Below are positions 1-8,573 of a stretch of 64,000 bases of DNA, piece after piece. This DNA comes from Rhodobiaceae bacterium (lineage in GTDB: Bacteria; Pseudomonadota; Alphaproteobacteria; Parvibaculales; Parvibaculaceae): assembly GCA_021404525.1 (NCBI GenBank), contig JAAWWE010000001.1, positions 806,001-870,000 of the forward strand, written 5' to 3'. A program made the translations under genes and the position numbers. The stretch's first letter is position 1. Each line of letters begins with the position of its first letter. Under the pieces are notes generated by a model. That model had not been told where the DNA came from. It made no database searches and saw nothing but the letters and a program-made list of their open reading frames with translations.

Positions 1-1175
1 CTCTCCCAGAGAATAGGCGTCTGCTTGATTGTACGCTTGGCGGCCAGCATCATCCGCGTTTTGATCAAAGTGGTGTGCCCTTTAAGGGTTGCTGCGGACA
101 GATGGTCATGCAGATCAATCTTTGTTTCACACCACTCGTGCTTGTAACGCTCGTCACCAATAGTGAAGTCAAACGTCTCAACACCTTTACCGACAGCCCA
201 TTTCATGGTTTCTACGAGCGCCTGCACACCTGGTGCGTACCGTCCAAATTTAGGACCATCATAGCTCGCAAGCAGATAGTAAAAGCGTCCCTTATGCACC
301 AGCCCCCAGTTGCCAGCGACATAGTCTCCCGCCACTTCCATGTGAGAAACATGGGCAATGCCTTCGGAACCCGACTTCAGCGTCAGTGCTTTGTAGAAGT
401 CCGCATAACCTGGCTTCGCAAGAAAATCATTTGCACCCATGGCTTTCAGCGCTGCTGATTTCAATTCAACAAGCTTCTCGACTGACGCTTCGATGTCCTT
501 TGCTGATTTCGGGTGCACATAAACAGTCTCACCCATTTCTTCCAGCTTCTTTCGACGACTGCGAAAATGTCTCTTGGCTTTGGCGTTTCGTTTTTCATCA
601 TAATAGGCGTCAAAGTCGCTGCCCATGGATGTCATGTGCGCGCCACTGGCATTGAGCCGCGTATCCAATTCAAGGAAGGGGTTCGCCTGTCCATCAACCA
701 TTGCCGGCTGGCGCATTAGCTCCGCAATATCATAGGCCGGCAACACAGCCTTGATGTCTTCCCAGAGATTAGCGAATTCGCCAGGCGCGACATGCTCTTG
801 AAAGTTGGAAGCCAGAAGAGGGCCGTTGTAATCGTTGAGATCCCCACCAAGCCAGGAAAGCTTGCTCAGCCCGCCGCTTTTCTCGATACCCAAAGGCAGG
901 ATCATCAGTGGTTTGGCTTTAGAACCCCAGGCCACCACGATCTGGAGATCAACATCGGCTTTCGATCCGATGTGCTCATACCAGGTCTCCAGGAAATCGA
1001 AAGTCTGGAATGCGAAGCCATCCGCCACCTTTTCAAATCGGCGCCAAACGGTCTCCACAGACGAAAACTCATTGTGAACCGAAAGAAGAACGGACGGGCG
1101 AGCTTCCCGAGTGGTTTCGTGAGGACCACCGTCGACGACGGGAGCGAAGTTGATTTCCTGCGCAGAAAGGGACAT
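1..1175 (-). CDS. FemAB/CelD-like acyltransferase, paralogue A (C-terminus off the left edge)
   Basis: Reading the minus strand from an ATG at 1173-1175 gives 391 uninterrupted codons to the window edge, so the stop codon lies outside. The start has an AGGAAG Shine-Dalgarno about 8 nt upstream. The translation aligns along its whole length with the next gene (1336-2547), including the shared core RNAKA, the arginine/lysine-rich RRKKLE stretch, and a C-terminal block with GVQ-LVETM and FDFT-GDE. By comparison only about a dozen C-terminal residues are missing. The fold is the GNAT-like Acetyltransf_6 domain of the CelD/BcsL group, which is linked to exopolysaccharide or cellulose modification. 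The acyl donor and acceptor cannot be told from sequence. Confidence 0.8.
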   Translation of the reverse strand, partial: MSLSAQEINFAPVVDGGPHETTREARPSVLLSVHNEFSSVETVWRRFEKVADGFAFQTFDFLETWYEHIGSKADVDLQIVVAWGSKAKPLMILPLGIEKSGGLSKLSWLGGDLNDYNGPLLASNFQEHVAPGEFANLWEDIKAVLPAYDIAELMRQPAMVDGQANPFLELDTRLNASGAHMTSMGSDFDAYYDEKRNAKAKRHFRSRRKKLEEMGETVYVHPKSAKDIEASVEKLVELKSAALKAMGANDFLAKPGYADFYKALTLKSGSEGIAHVSHMEVAGDYVAGNWGLVHKGRFYYLLASYDGPKFGRYAPGVQALVETMKWAVGKGVETFDFTIGDERYKHEWCETKIDLHDHLSAATLKGHTTLIKTRMMLAAKRTIKQTPILWE

Positions 1176-1335
1176 GGGGGTGTCTTCCTGATATCTTGTG
1201 TTTCGTTCTGGCACACTCATGTGTTCCAGAAACCCCAGTTTTTGGTCTTTTCTCATTTTCAGACAGCCAAACCGCGGTTCATGCCAGGAATTGCAAAAAC
1301 CGTGCGCATAAAGGCGCGCTCGCTTGGCTCAGGGG

Positions 1336-2547
1336 TTACTTAGCTAAAAACCGCATCCGAAGTCTTATAAAGCTGTCCCAAAGAAACGGTGTCTGCTTGA
1401 TCTTGCGTTTGAGCGCCAGGAACACCCGGGTTCTGATCAGAGCCACCGACCCTCTGAGCGTTTTGGCCGTCAAATGGTCATGCAGGTCGATCTGAACTTC
1501 ACACCATTTGCTCTTGTAACTCTCATCACCAACGGTGAAATCGAATGTCCTGATGCCTTGTTCTGTTGCCCACCGCATAGTCTCAACAAGAGTCTGAACG
1601 CCCGGCTTGTAGCGGCCAAAGCCAGGCCCGTCATAGCTGGCGAGCAGGTAGTAGAAGCGTTGTTTGTGAACCAGTCCCCAGATGCCGGCAACATATTTAC
1701 CACCGACCTCCAAATGGGAAACATAGACACCGCCAGCACCGCGGAGCTTTTCGGCCAGAGATTTGTAGAACTCCTCATATCCTGGCTGGACAAGGAAATT
1801 CTTGGCGCCCATGGCGTTCAGCGAAACTGTTTTGAGTTCAACCAGCTTTTCAATGGATTGCCGCAGGTCTCCTTCGGTCTCTGGCTGCACAAACACTGTT
1901 TCGCCCAGTGCCTCCAGTTTTTTCCGACGGTTGCGCAGATGACTTCGGGCCTTGGCATTGCGCTTTTCTTTATAGTAAACGTCAAAATCAACACCCAACA
2001 TCGTCATGTGGGCGCCGCTAGCATTCAGTTCGGTAGAGAGTTCTAGAAATGGGTTCGGTTGGCTCTCGATCACCGCCGGCTGACGCATAAGTTCAACCAG
2101 GTCATGCTCCGGCAAGGCGACCACAATGTCATGCCAAACCCGCGTGAATTCGCCAGGAGCAACACGGTCAGAAAACCCCGGCGCGAGAAGTGGCGCGTTA
2201 TAATCGTTAACATCATTACCGAGCCAGGTGAGCTTACGTACAAACCTGCTTCTCTCAATACCGAGCGGTAAGATCATGAGGGGCTTTGCATTGACGTCCC
2301 AGGCGACCACGATCTGAATTTCCAGATCATCGCGACAGCCAATATTCTCATACCAGGTTTCCAAGAAATCGAAGCTTTGAAACGCAAAGCAGTCTGCGGT
2401 CTTTTCAAATTGACGCCAGATCGCCTCAACTGTCGAAAACTCAGTATGAACTGACAGAAGAATGGAAGCCCGCTCCCGCGGTGGCAGGCGGCCGTCTCGC
2501 ATCTCGGCTGATTTACCCGGTACTAATTCATCGTAGCCAAGCGACAT
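1336..2547 (-). CDS. FemAB/CelD-like acyltransferase, paralogue B
   Basis: This 403-residue protein belongs to the GNAT-like Acetyltransf_6/CelD-BcsL group. Visible landmarks are an N-terminal alpha/beta region (residues 30-130), the basic helix with RNAKARSHLRNRRKKLE near residue 215, and a C-terminal catalytic-fold block with LLASYDGPGFGRYKPG and FDFTVGDESYKSKW. It starts with ATG just after a GGGGAAT purine run. It lies 160 bp upstream (minus-strand sense) of its tandem paralogue. A role in acyl decoration of a surface polysaccharide or lipid is inferred from family and from the divergent polysaccharide deacetylase next door. No substrate can be assigned. Confidence 0.8.
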   Translation of the reverse strand: MSLGYDELVPGKSAEMRDGRLPPRERASILLSVHTEFSTVEAIWRQFEKTADCFAFQSFDFLETWYENIGCRDDLEIQIVVAWDVNAKPLMILPLGIERSRFVRKLTWLGNDVNDYNAPLLAPGFSDRVAPGEFTRVWHDIVVALPEHDLVELMRQPAVIESQPNPFLELSTELNASGAHMTMLGVDFDVYYKEKRNAKARSHLRNRRKKLEALGETVFVQPETEGDLRQSIEKLVELKTVSLNAMGAKNFLVQPGYEEFYKSLAEKLRGAGGVYVSHLEVGGKYVAGIWGLVHKQRFYYLLASYDGPGFGRYKPGVQTLVETMRWATEQGIRTFDFTVGDESYKSKWCEVQIDLHDHLTAKTLRGSVALIRTRVFLALKRKIKQTPFLWDSFIRLRMRFLAK

Positions 2548-2728
2548 TCAAATTCCCCTAAGAGCACGTGTCTCATTCTGAAACGGATACCCGCCTCACA
2601 AATCTGCGCGCTGCAATCATTTCTCAATTAAAGACAGTCAAACTGCCCACCATGCCAACTGTTGCAAGGGGCATGCACCTTTGGGTGTAGCCATCATTGC
2701 GCTTTGATTGAATGCGGATAGCCACATC

Positions 2729-3784
2729 ATGAGCCTCAAATCGACCCTGTTTCGTTCAGCATTATTGACGCTGTATAGATCAGGTCTCTACGGCCTAACC
2801 CCGCGCAAACTATCTGGCGTTGGCATCGTTTTTATGTTGCATAGAGTCCGACCGGCTCCCGAGACAAACGGATTTGCGCCGAATGCACTTCTCGAGATCA
2901 CACCGGAATACCTCAATGCAGTTCTGACAACAGTGTCCGCGCTCGATTATGATCTCGTGAGCATGGATGAAGCTCATCGACGTCTTCAGCAGCGCCATTT
3001 TGGGCGAAAGTTCGCTGTCTTTACTTTGGATGACGGCTACAAAGACAATCTGGAGTATGCTGCCCCGATATTCGCCAAACACAGTGCACCCTTCACCGTT
3101 TATCTGAGTTCGGGCATGCCAGACGGAACCGTCGATCTATGGTGGATGGGGCTCGAGGCCGCGATCCGGGCTCAGGACATGTTGGACTGGAGTTGGGCCG
3201 GCACGCGTTACGAACTGACCATGGCGTCGCCAGAACAGAAGCAGAATGCCTTTGAAACACTCTATTGGCCCCTGAGGAACCAGCCAGAGCTGGACCAGCG
3301 TATCGCAATACGAGATTTAGCAAGACATTGTGGCGTCGATATGAAGCAACTGACCCGCGACAGCGCGCTTGACTGGGGCGAGGTACGGGAGCTCTCAAAC
3401 CACGCCTATTGCAGCCTGGGCGCGCATACGGTTGACCATTTTGCACTGTCTAAGCTTTCTGAGGTCGAAGCCCGACGGGAGCTTGTGGAAGGCGCGGACC
3501 GGATAAAACAAGAAACGGGTCTTTGGCCGCGGCACCTGGCCTTTCCATACGGTGATGTTGGGTCAGCTGGGCCACGCGAGTATGAGCTGGCCCGCTTCCT
3601 GGGGTTTGACACAGCGGTCACAACTCAGAAGGGTTTTCTTACAGAAGCCCATGGAACCAACCCCTTTGCCATCCCCAGACTATCGCTAAACGGCGATTAT
3701 CAGGACCTGAGAATGCTGGAAGTATTGATGAGCGGCCTTCCCTTTGCGCTGGCAAGCCTCCTACCGTCCGTCGAGACCGCCTGA
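2729..3784 (+). CDS. polysaccharide deacetylase (NodB-fold)
   Basis: A 351-residue carbohydrate esterase family 4 protein that would remove N- or O-acetyl groups from a polysaccharide. NodB motif 1 appears as FTLDDGYKDN, with the catalytic and metal-binding aspartates, and motif 2 as AHTVDHF, with the two metal-binding histidines. A later FPYGDV matches the family's downstream motif. I chose ATG 2729 because the product then begins MSLKSTLFRSALL; an in-frame TTG at 2708 would add seven residues. The gene is divergent from the two acyltransferase paralogues, which suggests a shared polysaccharide-modification role. Its 3' end overlaps the convergent gene by 24 bp. Confidence 0.85.
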   Translation: MSLKSTLFRSALLTLYRSGLYGLTPRKLSGVGIVFMLHRVRPAPETNGFAPNALLEITPEYLNAVLTTVSALDYDLVSMDEAHRRLQQRHFGRKFAVFTLDDGYKDNLEYAAPIFAKHSAPFTVYLSSGMPDGTVDLWWMGLEAAIRAQDMLDWSWAGTRYELTMASPEQKQNAFETLYWPLRNQPELDQRIAIRDLARHCGVDMKQLTRDSALDWGEVRELSNHAYCSLGAHTVDHFALSKLSEVEARRELVEGADRIKQETGLWPRHLAFPYGDVGSAGPREYELARFLGFDTAVTTQKGFLTEAHGTNPFAIPRLSLNGDYQDLRMLEVLMSGLPFALASLLPSVETA

Positions 3785-4027
3785 CCGCCGTTCTGCGCGT
3801 TTCCGCTGTCTGCGACGCCCAAGTCGGACTTCAAACCTTCGGCGCCAGCGCCGGACGGCGTGCAGGTCAACAGAGAGAAACAGAATCCCGAGTGGGATCA
3901 TCCAGAATCCCAAAATCGGCAGAAACCCCAAAATCCCGCCAATTACGAGGAGAACACCGGCACCCATGCGAATCGGTGCCGAGCCTGGCAGGTTGATCTT
4001 CCGCCCGTTGAACTTGATAAACGCCAA
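3761..4027 (-). CDS. small membrane protein of unknown function
   Basis: A small protein (88 residues from TTG 4027, or 105 from GTG 4078). The TTG is favoured because GGAGAGAG lies just upstream and the product then starts at the conserved-looking FIKFNGRKINLPG. A glycine-rich hydrophobic stretch (MGAGVLLVIGGILGFLPIL, then FWMIPLGILFLSVDL) makes one or two membrane segments, followed by a strongly basic tail. The last 24 bp overlap the end of the deacetylase on the other strand. I recognise the general type from other alphaproteobacteria but know no function. Confidence 0.6.
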   Translation of the reverse strand: MAFIKFNGRKINLPGSAPIRMGAGVLLVIGGILGFLPILGFWMIPLGILFLSVDLHAVRRWRRRFEVRLGRRRQRKRAERRSGGLDGR

Positions 4028-4201
4028 AACTCTCTCCGAAACACGCGCTCGCGGGCAAACAGCCCTCTCCAGAACCACCAGTTAGGCACGAAACACGAAA
4101 ACCACAAGAATTTTAGAGGTTTGGCGACAATTTCGGGCTAGTAAGGCGGTGAACGGTTTGCTATATGCACCGCTCATTGACGGAACAATCCGCCAATCTG
4201 A

Positions 4202-4277
4202 TCCCCGGTAGCTCAGTTGGTAGAGCAGTCGGCTGTTAACCGACTTGTCGCTGGTTCGAGTCCGGCCCGGGGAGCCA
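4202..4277 (+). tRNA. tRNA-Asn (GTT)
   Basis: A 76-nt cloverleaf with the 3' CCA encoded. The acceptor arms TCCCCGG (4202-4208) and CCGGGGA (4267-4273) pair fully. The anticodon stem GTCGG/CCGAC encloses the loop CTGTTAA, with anticodon GTT at 4235-4237. The T loop reads TTCGAGT. It is followed by an intrinsic terminator. Confidence 0.97.
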
Positions 4278-4281
4278 GTTT

Positions 4282-4318
4282 GAAACGGCCAGAACACCTG
4301 TTCTGGCCGTTTCCTTTT
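4282..4318 (+). terminator. intrinsic terminator of tRNA-Asn
   Basis: A perfect 15-bp inverted repeat: GAAACGGCCAGAACA (4282-4296), a CC loop, and its complement (4299-4313), followed by CTTTT. It begins five bases after the tRNA CCA end. The stem is symmetric and has A-rich bases on its left, so it may also stop transcription from the minus strand. Confidence 0.85.
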
Positions 4319-4329
4319 GCCTCATCCCA

Positions 4330-5277
4330 CTAGGTGTTTTTCGGTCCAAGCAATGCCTCCTGAGGAGCGCGCACGAGCACGCTCGGCCGGAAGGCGTTTC
4401 CTCCACCAACGGCGAACAGAACGGCTGTCGCGGCCAGGTAGGCCAATTCGCGCTTAACTGCATTCAGGTTGTTCCAAACCGTTACGTCGAGATGGAATTT
4501 CCCAAAACAATACCAAGCGACAATCAAAAAGGCCGCGAACGCAGCGGGACGCACCAGATGACCGCTGGCAAGTAAGCCCCCCACAAGAACCAAAAGGATC
4601 GGTATGGGCACAAACGATTTGATATGGCCGTACCCAGCAAAAAAGCCGCCAACCAGGAACACTGCCGCAACGGATAACCGAAGCAGCAAACCGTAATTGT
4701 CCCAATTGACTTGGGGCCGTGCGTTGCCCCGGGCGAATAGTTTCCCATCCAGCGACCCAGAACCAGAGCCAAGATGGAGCAGAACAAGAAACATCCCCGA
4801 CAGACCGACATCACGTATCTGCACCAAGAGGGCCGGCGAAAAATGAGAGGTCAAATCACCTGGATATCCACTCGCCGTCACAACCGGTAGCGCCACCACA
4901 AAAGACCACATGAGAAAGGCATAGGAAAAACTGAGCGCCCTCACAAAGAGGCCTGCCATCAGGGCCAACCCTGAAATGAGCTCGAATGCCGACAGGAGCA
5001 TCAAAAAACCCAACGGGGTCAACACATCACCCACATCGCCGGTAAACAGATAGTCCTGGAAAAACGTGTTGATGTATCCGTCAGACGCTATGTATCGCCC
5101 GACAAGAGCATCAGCATGGTCAACACTCAAAGCACGAGACAGCTTCCACCAGCCTCCAATAACAAAAACCGAACCAAGACCTAAGCGCAGGACAAGCGCT
5201 ATCATGTCCGCACGCGCAGACTCGACGTCAGAGGGGACGTCACCCAAAATTTTGGAAAACAAAACTTCTCTCCACAA
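4330..5277 (-). CDS. DoxX-family membrane protein with two DoxX-like halves
   Basis: A 315-residue polytopic membrane protein. The first half (residues 25-170) has the DoxX pattern of four helices, with RLGLGSVFVIGGWWKL at its start and LISGLALMAGLF inside. The second half (residues 190-300) repeats it, with RLSVAAVFLVGGFFAGYGH and VLVGGLLASGH. DoxX/DoxD proteins include a subunit of archaeal thiosulfate:quinone oxidoreductase and many uncharacterised bacterial relatives, so a redox role in the membrane is plausible but unproven. It lies 43 bp downstream of a small anchored protein, likely in the same transcript. Confidence 0.75.
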   Translation of the reverse strand: MWREVLFSKILGDVPSDVESARADMIALVLRLGLGSVFVIGGWWKLSRALSVDHADALVGRYIASDGYINTFFQDYLFTGDVGDVLTPLGFLMLLSAFELISGLALMAGLFVRALSFSYAFLMWSFVVALPVVTASGYPGDLTSHFSPALLVQIRDVGLSGMFLVLLHLGSGSGSLDGKLFARGNARPQVNWDNYGLLLRLSVAAVFLVGGFFAGYGHIKSFVPIPILLVLVGGLLASGHLVRPAAFAAFLIVAWYCFGKFHLDVTVWNNLNAVKRELAYLAATAVLFAVGGGNAFRPSVLVRAPQEALLGPKNT

Positions 5278-5320
5278 ACAGATTTAACGTATTGATTTGC
5301 CTTCAAAACGAAGGCGAGGT

Positions 5321-5677
5321 TCAAACGTCAAATCGTGGTGGATCAGGATCGGGTGCAGTGCTTGCAGCATGCCAGCCTGCGATAACAGATGGATCATGAG
5401 AGAAAGCACTGCCTGACGCCAGATTGAATGCGCCAGAAGTGAGTCCAAAACTGCACAACCCTTCGTCACAATCTGTTTTTTCAATTTCTGTTGGACACGG
5501 ACATCTTGCGTCACTGTCCGCAGCACCGCTCTCTTTCACTTCTTCCAAAAGATATGCCGCATCGACGTCATCGCCTTCCAGCACAATAGGGGCAGGTCGG
5601 GCAAAGTTTACCACCACAGCGATTGCAACAAGAAACGTCGCAACTGTGAAAATATGTCTACGAAGGGACACCATCAT
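5321..5677 (-). CDS. small N-terminally anchored protein with a Cys-rich patch
   Basis: About 118 residues from ATG 5675-5677; a GTG at 5711-5713 would extend it by 12. The start is uncertain because neither codon has a good ribosome-binding site. The protein has one N-terminal membrane segment (FTVATFLVAIAVVVNF), then a short acidic region with four cysteines (ARCPCPTE, DCDEGLC), and a proline-rich end (PDPDPPRF). It is upstream of the DoxX gene on the same strand with a 43-bp gap, so the two may work together. I do not recognise the family. Confidence 0.55.
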   Translation of the reverse strand: MMVSLRRHIFTVATFLVAIAVVVNFARPAPIVLEGDDVDAAYLLEEVKESGAADSDARCPCPTEIEKTDCDEGLCSFGLTSGAFNLASGSAFSHDPSVIAGWHAASTAPDPDPPRFDV

Positions 5678-5915
5678 TGGATCATAGTGAAGGTATAAGA
5701 GAGTGAACAACACACGATCACGTGTACGCGAGGGCGCCAGTTTGAGAATTGGTGACTGAATTTTGCAGGAGAATCGCGTCCTTTTTCATACTTCCCTTGC
5801 CTCCCAACCTTAGCGCGCTATCATTTTCGGGAGCGGCGTTGAGCCAGCTTGTTTGGCATTGCCGCATTCCAGTTGTCGCACAGTTCTATTGTGCAAAGCC
5901 GCACGGAGTAGTGCC

Positions 5916-7178
5916 ATGGCCGAAAGTATGTCCGCCCCCGTTCAACGCAAAGTTGAACAGCTTGCTTATAGGCAGCAACCCATGATCCAACCGTCACTTG
6001 CTGGCATTCCGTGGCCCGCACGGAGTGTATTGAAGGCTGCCAGCTCCCTTGGGTATGGCCAACTCACAGTTCGTCTCCCTGACGGACGGGAACTGGTCTT
6101 CCGAGGCGAAAAGGAAGGCACTGTCGCCAACATCTCAATCACCTCCTACAAGTTTGCCTGGCCAATCGCATTAAATGGCAGCATAGGTGCAGCAGAAGCA
6201 TTTTTAGCCGGACACTGGGAGAGCGACGACATTGTTGCAGTCCTGGAACTCTTTGCAGAAAACCGCAGCGTGTTTACCGGCGCTCTCAACGGCCTGTCTC
6301 TCCCACTCCTTATTGAACGCGCGGGCCACCTCCTCCGTCGGAATAGCAAGTCTGGCTCAAAAAAGAACATCCACTATCACTACGACCTGGGGAACAATTT
6401 CTACAAACGGTGGCTGGACCCAACGATGACATACTCATCGGCACGCTTCCAACAACCGGACGAAGATCTAAGTAGTGCACAAAACAACAAATATAGATCT
6501 CTCGCCGAAAGCATGGAACTTGGACCGGATCATTCCGTTTTGGAGATCGGCTGCGGATGGGGTGGTTTCGCTGAATATGCAGCGAGTGAGATTGGGTGCA
6601 ATGTAACAGCTCTAACCATTTCAAAAGAACAGCTCGACTTTGCGCGGAAACGTATCTTTGAAAAAGGTCTCACTGAAAAAGTGGAGGTTCGATATCAGGA
6701 CTATCGAGACGTCACAGAGAAGTTCGATCGTATCGCCTCAATTGAAATGTTTGAGGCTGTCGGCGAGCAATATTGGCCAGCTTATTTTGCGAAAGTCCGT
6801 GAGGCCCTAAAGCCTGGCGGTCAAGCCGGCCTTCAGATCATCACCATTGATGATAATTCCTTCGAGACTTACCGACGCAGCGTTGACTTCATTCAACGCT
6901 ACATATTCCCAGGAGGCATGTTGCCCTCGCCGTCCGCGCTAAAAGAACAGGTCACTGCTGCGGGCTTGTCCTGGAAAGCGAGCACGGAATTTGGTCTCGA
7001 CTATGCCGAAACGCTTGCGCGTTGGCGTGATCGTTTTCTTGCCGCATGGCCAGAGATCAGCGAGCTCGGCTTTGACGAACGCTTCCGACGCATGTGGGAA
7101 TACTATCTTGCCTATTGCGAAGCTGGTTTCCGAAGCGGCAATGTCGACGTCACACAACTTACCCTGTCACGGTCATAG
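5916..7178 (+). CDS. cfa: cyclopropane-fatty-acyl-phospholipid synthase
   Basis: A 420-residue SAM-dependent methyltransferase that would convert unsaturated acyl chains of membrane phospholipids to cyclopropane chains. The SAM-binding motif is VLEIGCGWGGFAEYA; upstream is the conserved HYHYDLGNNFYKRWLD block, and near the C-terminus is YYLAYCEAGFR with the family's conserved cysteine. The reading frame is open further upstream, but ATG 5916 with CGGAG 7 nt before it gives the usual N-terminus (MAESM). It is a single gene with no close partner; the next gene starts 60 bp later. Confidence 0.92.
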   Translation: MAESMSAPVQRKVEQLAYRQQPMIQPSLAGIPWPARSVLKAASSLGYGQLTVRLPDGRELVFRGEKEGTVANISITSYKFAWPIALNGSIGAAEAFLAGHWESDDIVAVLELFAENRSVFTGALNGLSLPLLIERAGHLLRRNSKSGSKKNIHYHYDLGNNFYKRWLDPTMTYSSARFQQPDEDLSSAQNNKYRSLAESMELGPDHSVLEIGCGWGGFAEYAASEIGCNVTALTISKEQLDFARKRIFEKGLTEKVEVRYQDYRDVTEKFDRIASIEMFEAVGEQYWPAYFAKVREALKPGGQAGLQIITIDDNSFETYRRSVDFIQRYIFPGGMLPSPSALKEQVTAAGLSWKASTEFGLDYAETLARWRDRFLAAWPEISELGFDERFRRMWEYYLAYCEAGFRSGNVDVTQLTLSRS

Positions 7179-7238
7179 TTTCTCTTGGATGAGCATAAGA
7201 TGTGACTAGACTGCCCTTCGCAGATTCATGGAGGGAAA

Positions 7239-7862
7239 ATGGCCTCGCGACTAACGCTCACACCACGCAGTACCGAGGACATTCAAATCCTCAAAAGAGA
7301 AACAATCGGCGAAGGCTGGGGCCAGATTGAGAGATTCCACCTCAAACACCGACGTTTTGATGGCACCTGGTCCGAAGCGATTGATCGTGACCTCTACACA
7401 ATCGGTGAAGTTGCAGCAGTCCTCGCCTATGACCCTAAACAGGACACAGTACTTCTGACCGAACAGTTTCGAACCTGCGGTTTGCGGTATGGCGAAGCCA
7501 CCTGGCTCCTGGAGATCGTCGCAGGTCTTATTGATGGCGACGACGATCCAGAAGAAACTGCTCGCAGAGAAACCAAAGAAGAAGCAGGCTGCGATGTTAC
7601 CGAGCTTATTCACATCTCAACTAACTATTCCTCGCCGGGCGGATACGGTGAGCGAATTTATCTTTACGCAGCGGCAGTCGATCTTTCAGAGGCCGGAGGT
7701 TTCTTCGGATTGGCACACGAACATGAGGACATTCGCGCTGTCGTTGTTCCTTTCGCCGATGCCCTCGCCGCCTGTGACGACGGGAGGATCATCGACGGAA
7801 AGACCCTGATCGCTCTCAATTGGTTAGCCCGCCACAAGGAGAAGCTGGCGCGATCAGCCTAA
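7239..7862 (+). CDS. NUDIX hydrolase, ADP-ribose pyrophosphatase type
   Basis: A 207-residue protein of the YffH/AdpP-type nudix diphosphatases, which hydrolyse ADP-ribose and related sugar nucleotides. The Nudix box is seen as GDDDPEETARRETKEEAGC, with the metal-binding REtkEE core. An upstream WLLEIVAGLID segment and the YNEP-like downstream region (SPGGYGERIYLYAA) fit the ADPRase branch. GGAGGG lies just upstream of ATG 7239. The stop codon TAA shares the tetranucleotide CTAA with the TAG of the convergent DUF899 gene. Confidence 0.85.
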   Translation: MASRLTLTPRSTEDIQILKRETIGEGWGQIERFHLKHRRFDGTWSEAIDRDLYTIGEVAAVLAYDPKQDTVLLTEQFRTCGLRYGEATWLLEIVAGLIDGDDDPEETARRETKEEAGCDVTELIHISTNYSSPGGYGERIYLYAAAVDLSEAGGFFGLAHEHEDIRAVVVPFADALAACDDGRIIDGKTLIALNWLARHKEKLARSA

Positions 7863-8557
7863 TATTGATCGCGTCGTCGTACCCACTCCATCGGGTAAGC
7901 AAGCGCATCTTCATCTCGTCCTTTTGGCGTCGTATCCAACAAGCGGTAGGTCCCATTAAGGTCCTCAAGGCCACGCGCAAAGACTGAGTAGGTGTGGTAA
8001 ATCTCGTCCGCATCGTCCTTGAAAAAGACACTGACCCCAGGCGCCTCTGACGCTGGAAACACTGTGTCGTGGTAGTTGTAGTAGACCGGTTGATCAGGCG
8101 CCCTTTCCGAGTCAAAAGACACATCAAAATCAAAATTGAAATCGTTTCCCAAAGACGAGACCCACGGGAACGACCAGCCAAGCCTATCGCGATACGCCAG
8201 GAGGTTTTGCAATGGCGCGCGAGAGACAGCCACGAACGCAACATCCCTCGCTGCCAGGTGAGGAACCGTTTGGTCAAAATTGTCCCCCCAGAATGAGCAG
8301 GAAGGACATCCCTCCTCCCAATCGGGACCAAACATAAAGTGCTGAACAATGAGCTGGTTCCGCCCGTCAAACAGATCACGGAGAGATTTTGCGCCCTCCG
8401 CTGTCTCAAAGGCATAGGTTTTATCAACCTTCACCCAAGGTAGTGCGCGCCGTTTGGCAGCAAGCGCATCACGCGCCTTAGAGAAGGACTTCTCCTCCTC
8501 CAACAGCTCTTTGCGCGCTTTGATCCATTCGTCTCGGTCCACAATTGCATTGCGCAT
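7859..8557 (-). CDS. DUF899 thioredoxin-like protein
   Basis: A 232-residue DUF899 family protein. The family has a thioredoxin-like fold, and CPSCSFWGDNFD near residue 85 gives a CxxC at the expected place. Also visible are FMFGPDWEEGC and the late VSVFFKD and YHTYSVFARGL blocks. I chose the ATG at 8555-8557 because AAAGGAGGT lies 6 nt upstream, a near-perfect Shine-Dalgarno; a longer frame to 8590 exists. It follows the glutathione transferase gene by 16 bp on the same strand, so the two are likely cotranscribed. The biochemical role of DUF899 is not established. Confidence 0.85.
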   Translation of the reverse strand: MRNAIVDRDEWIKARKELLEEEKSFSKARDALAAKRRALPWVKVDKTYAFETAEGAKSLRDLFDGRNQLIVQHFMFGPDWEEGCPSCSFWGDNFDQTVPHLAARDVAFVAVSRAPLQNLLAYRDRLGWSFPWVSSLGNDFNFDFDVSFDSERAPDQPVYYNYHDTVFPASEAPGVSVFFKDDADEIYHTYSVFARGLEDLNGTYRLLDTTPKGRDEDALAYPMEWVRRRDQY

Positions 8558-8573
8558 TAGACGACCTCCTTTG

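Noticed and set aside
75..1343. Several plus-strand open frames in the first 1.3 kb
   Set aside because: They mirror the antisense frame of the minus-strand acyltransferase copy A; the same shadows occur over copy B at 1474-2046.
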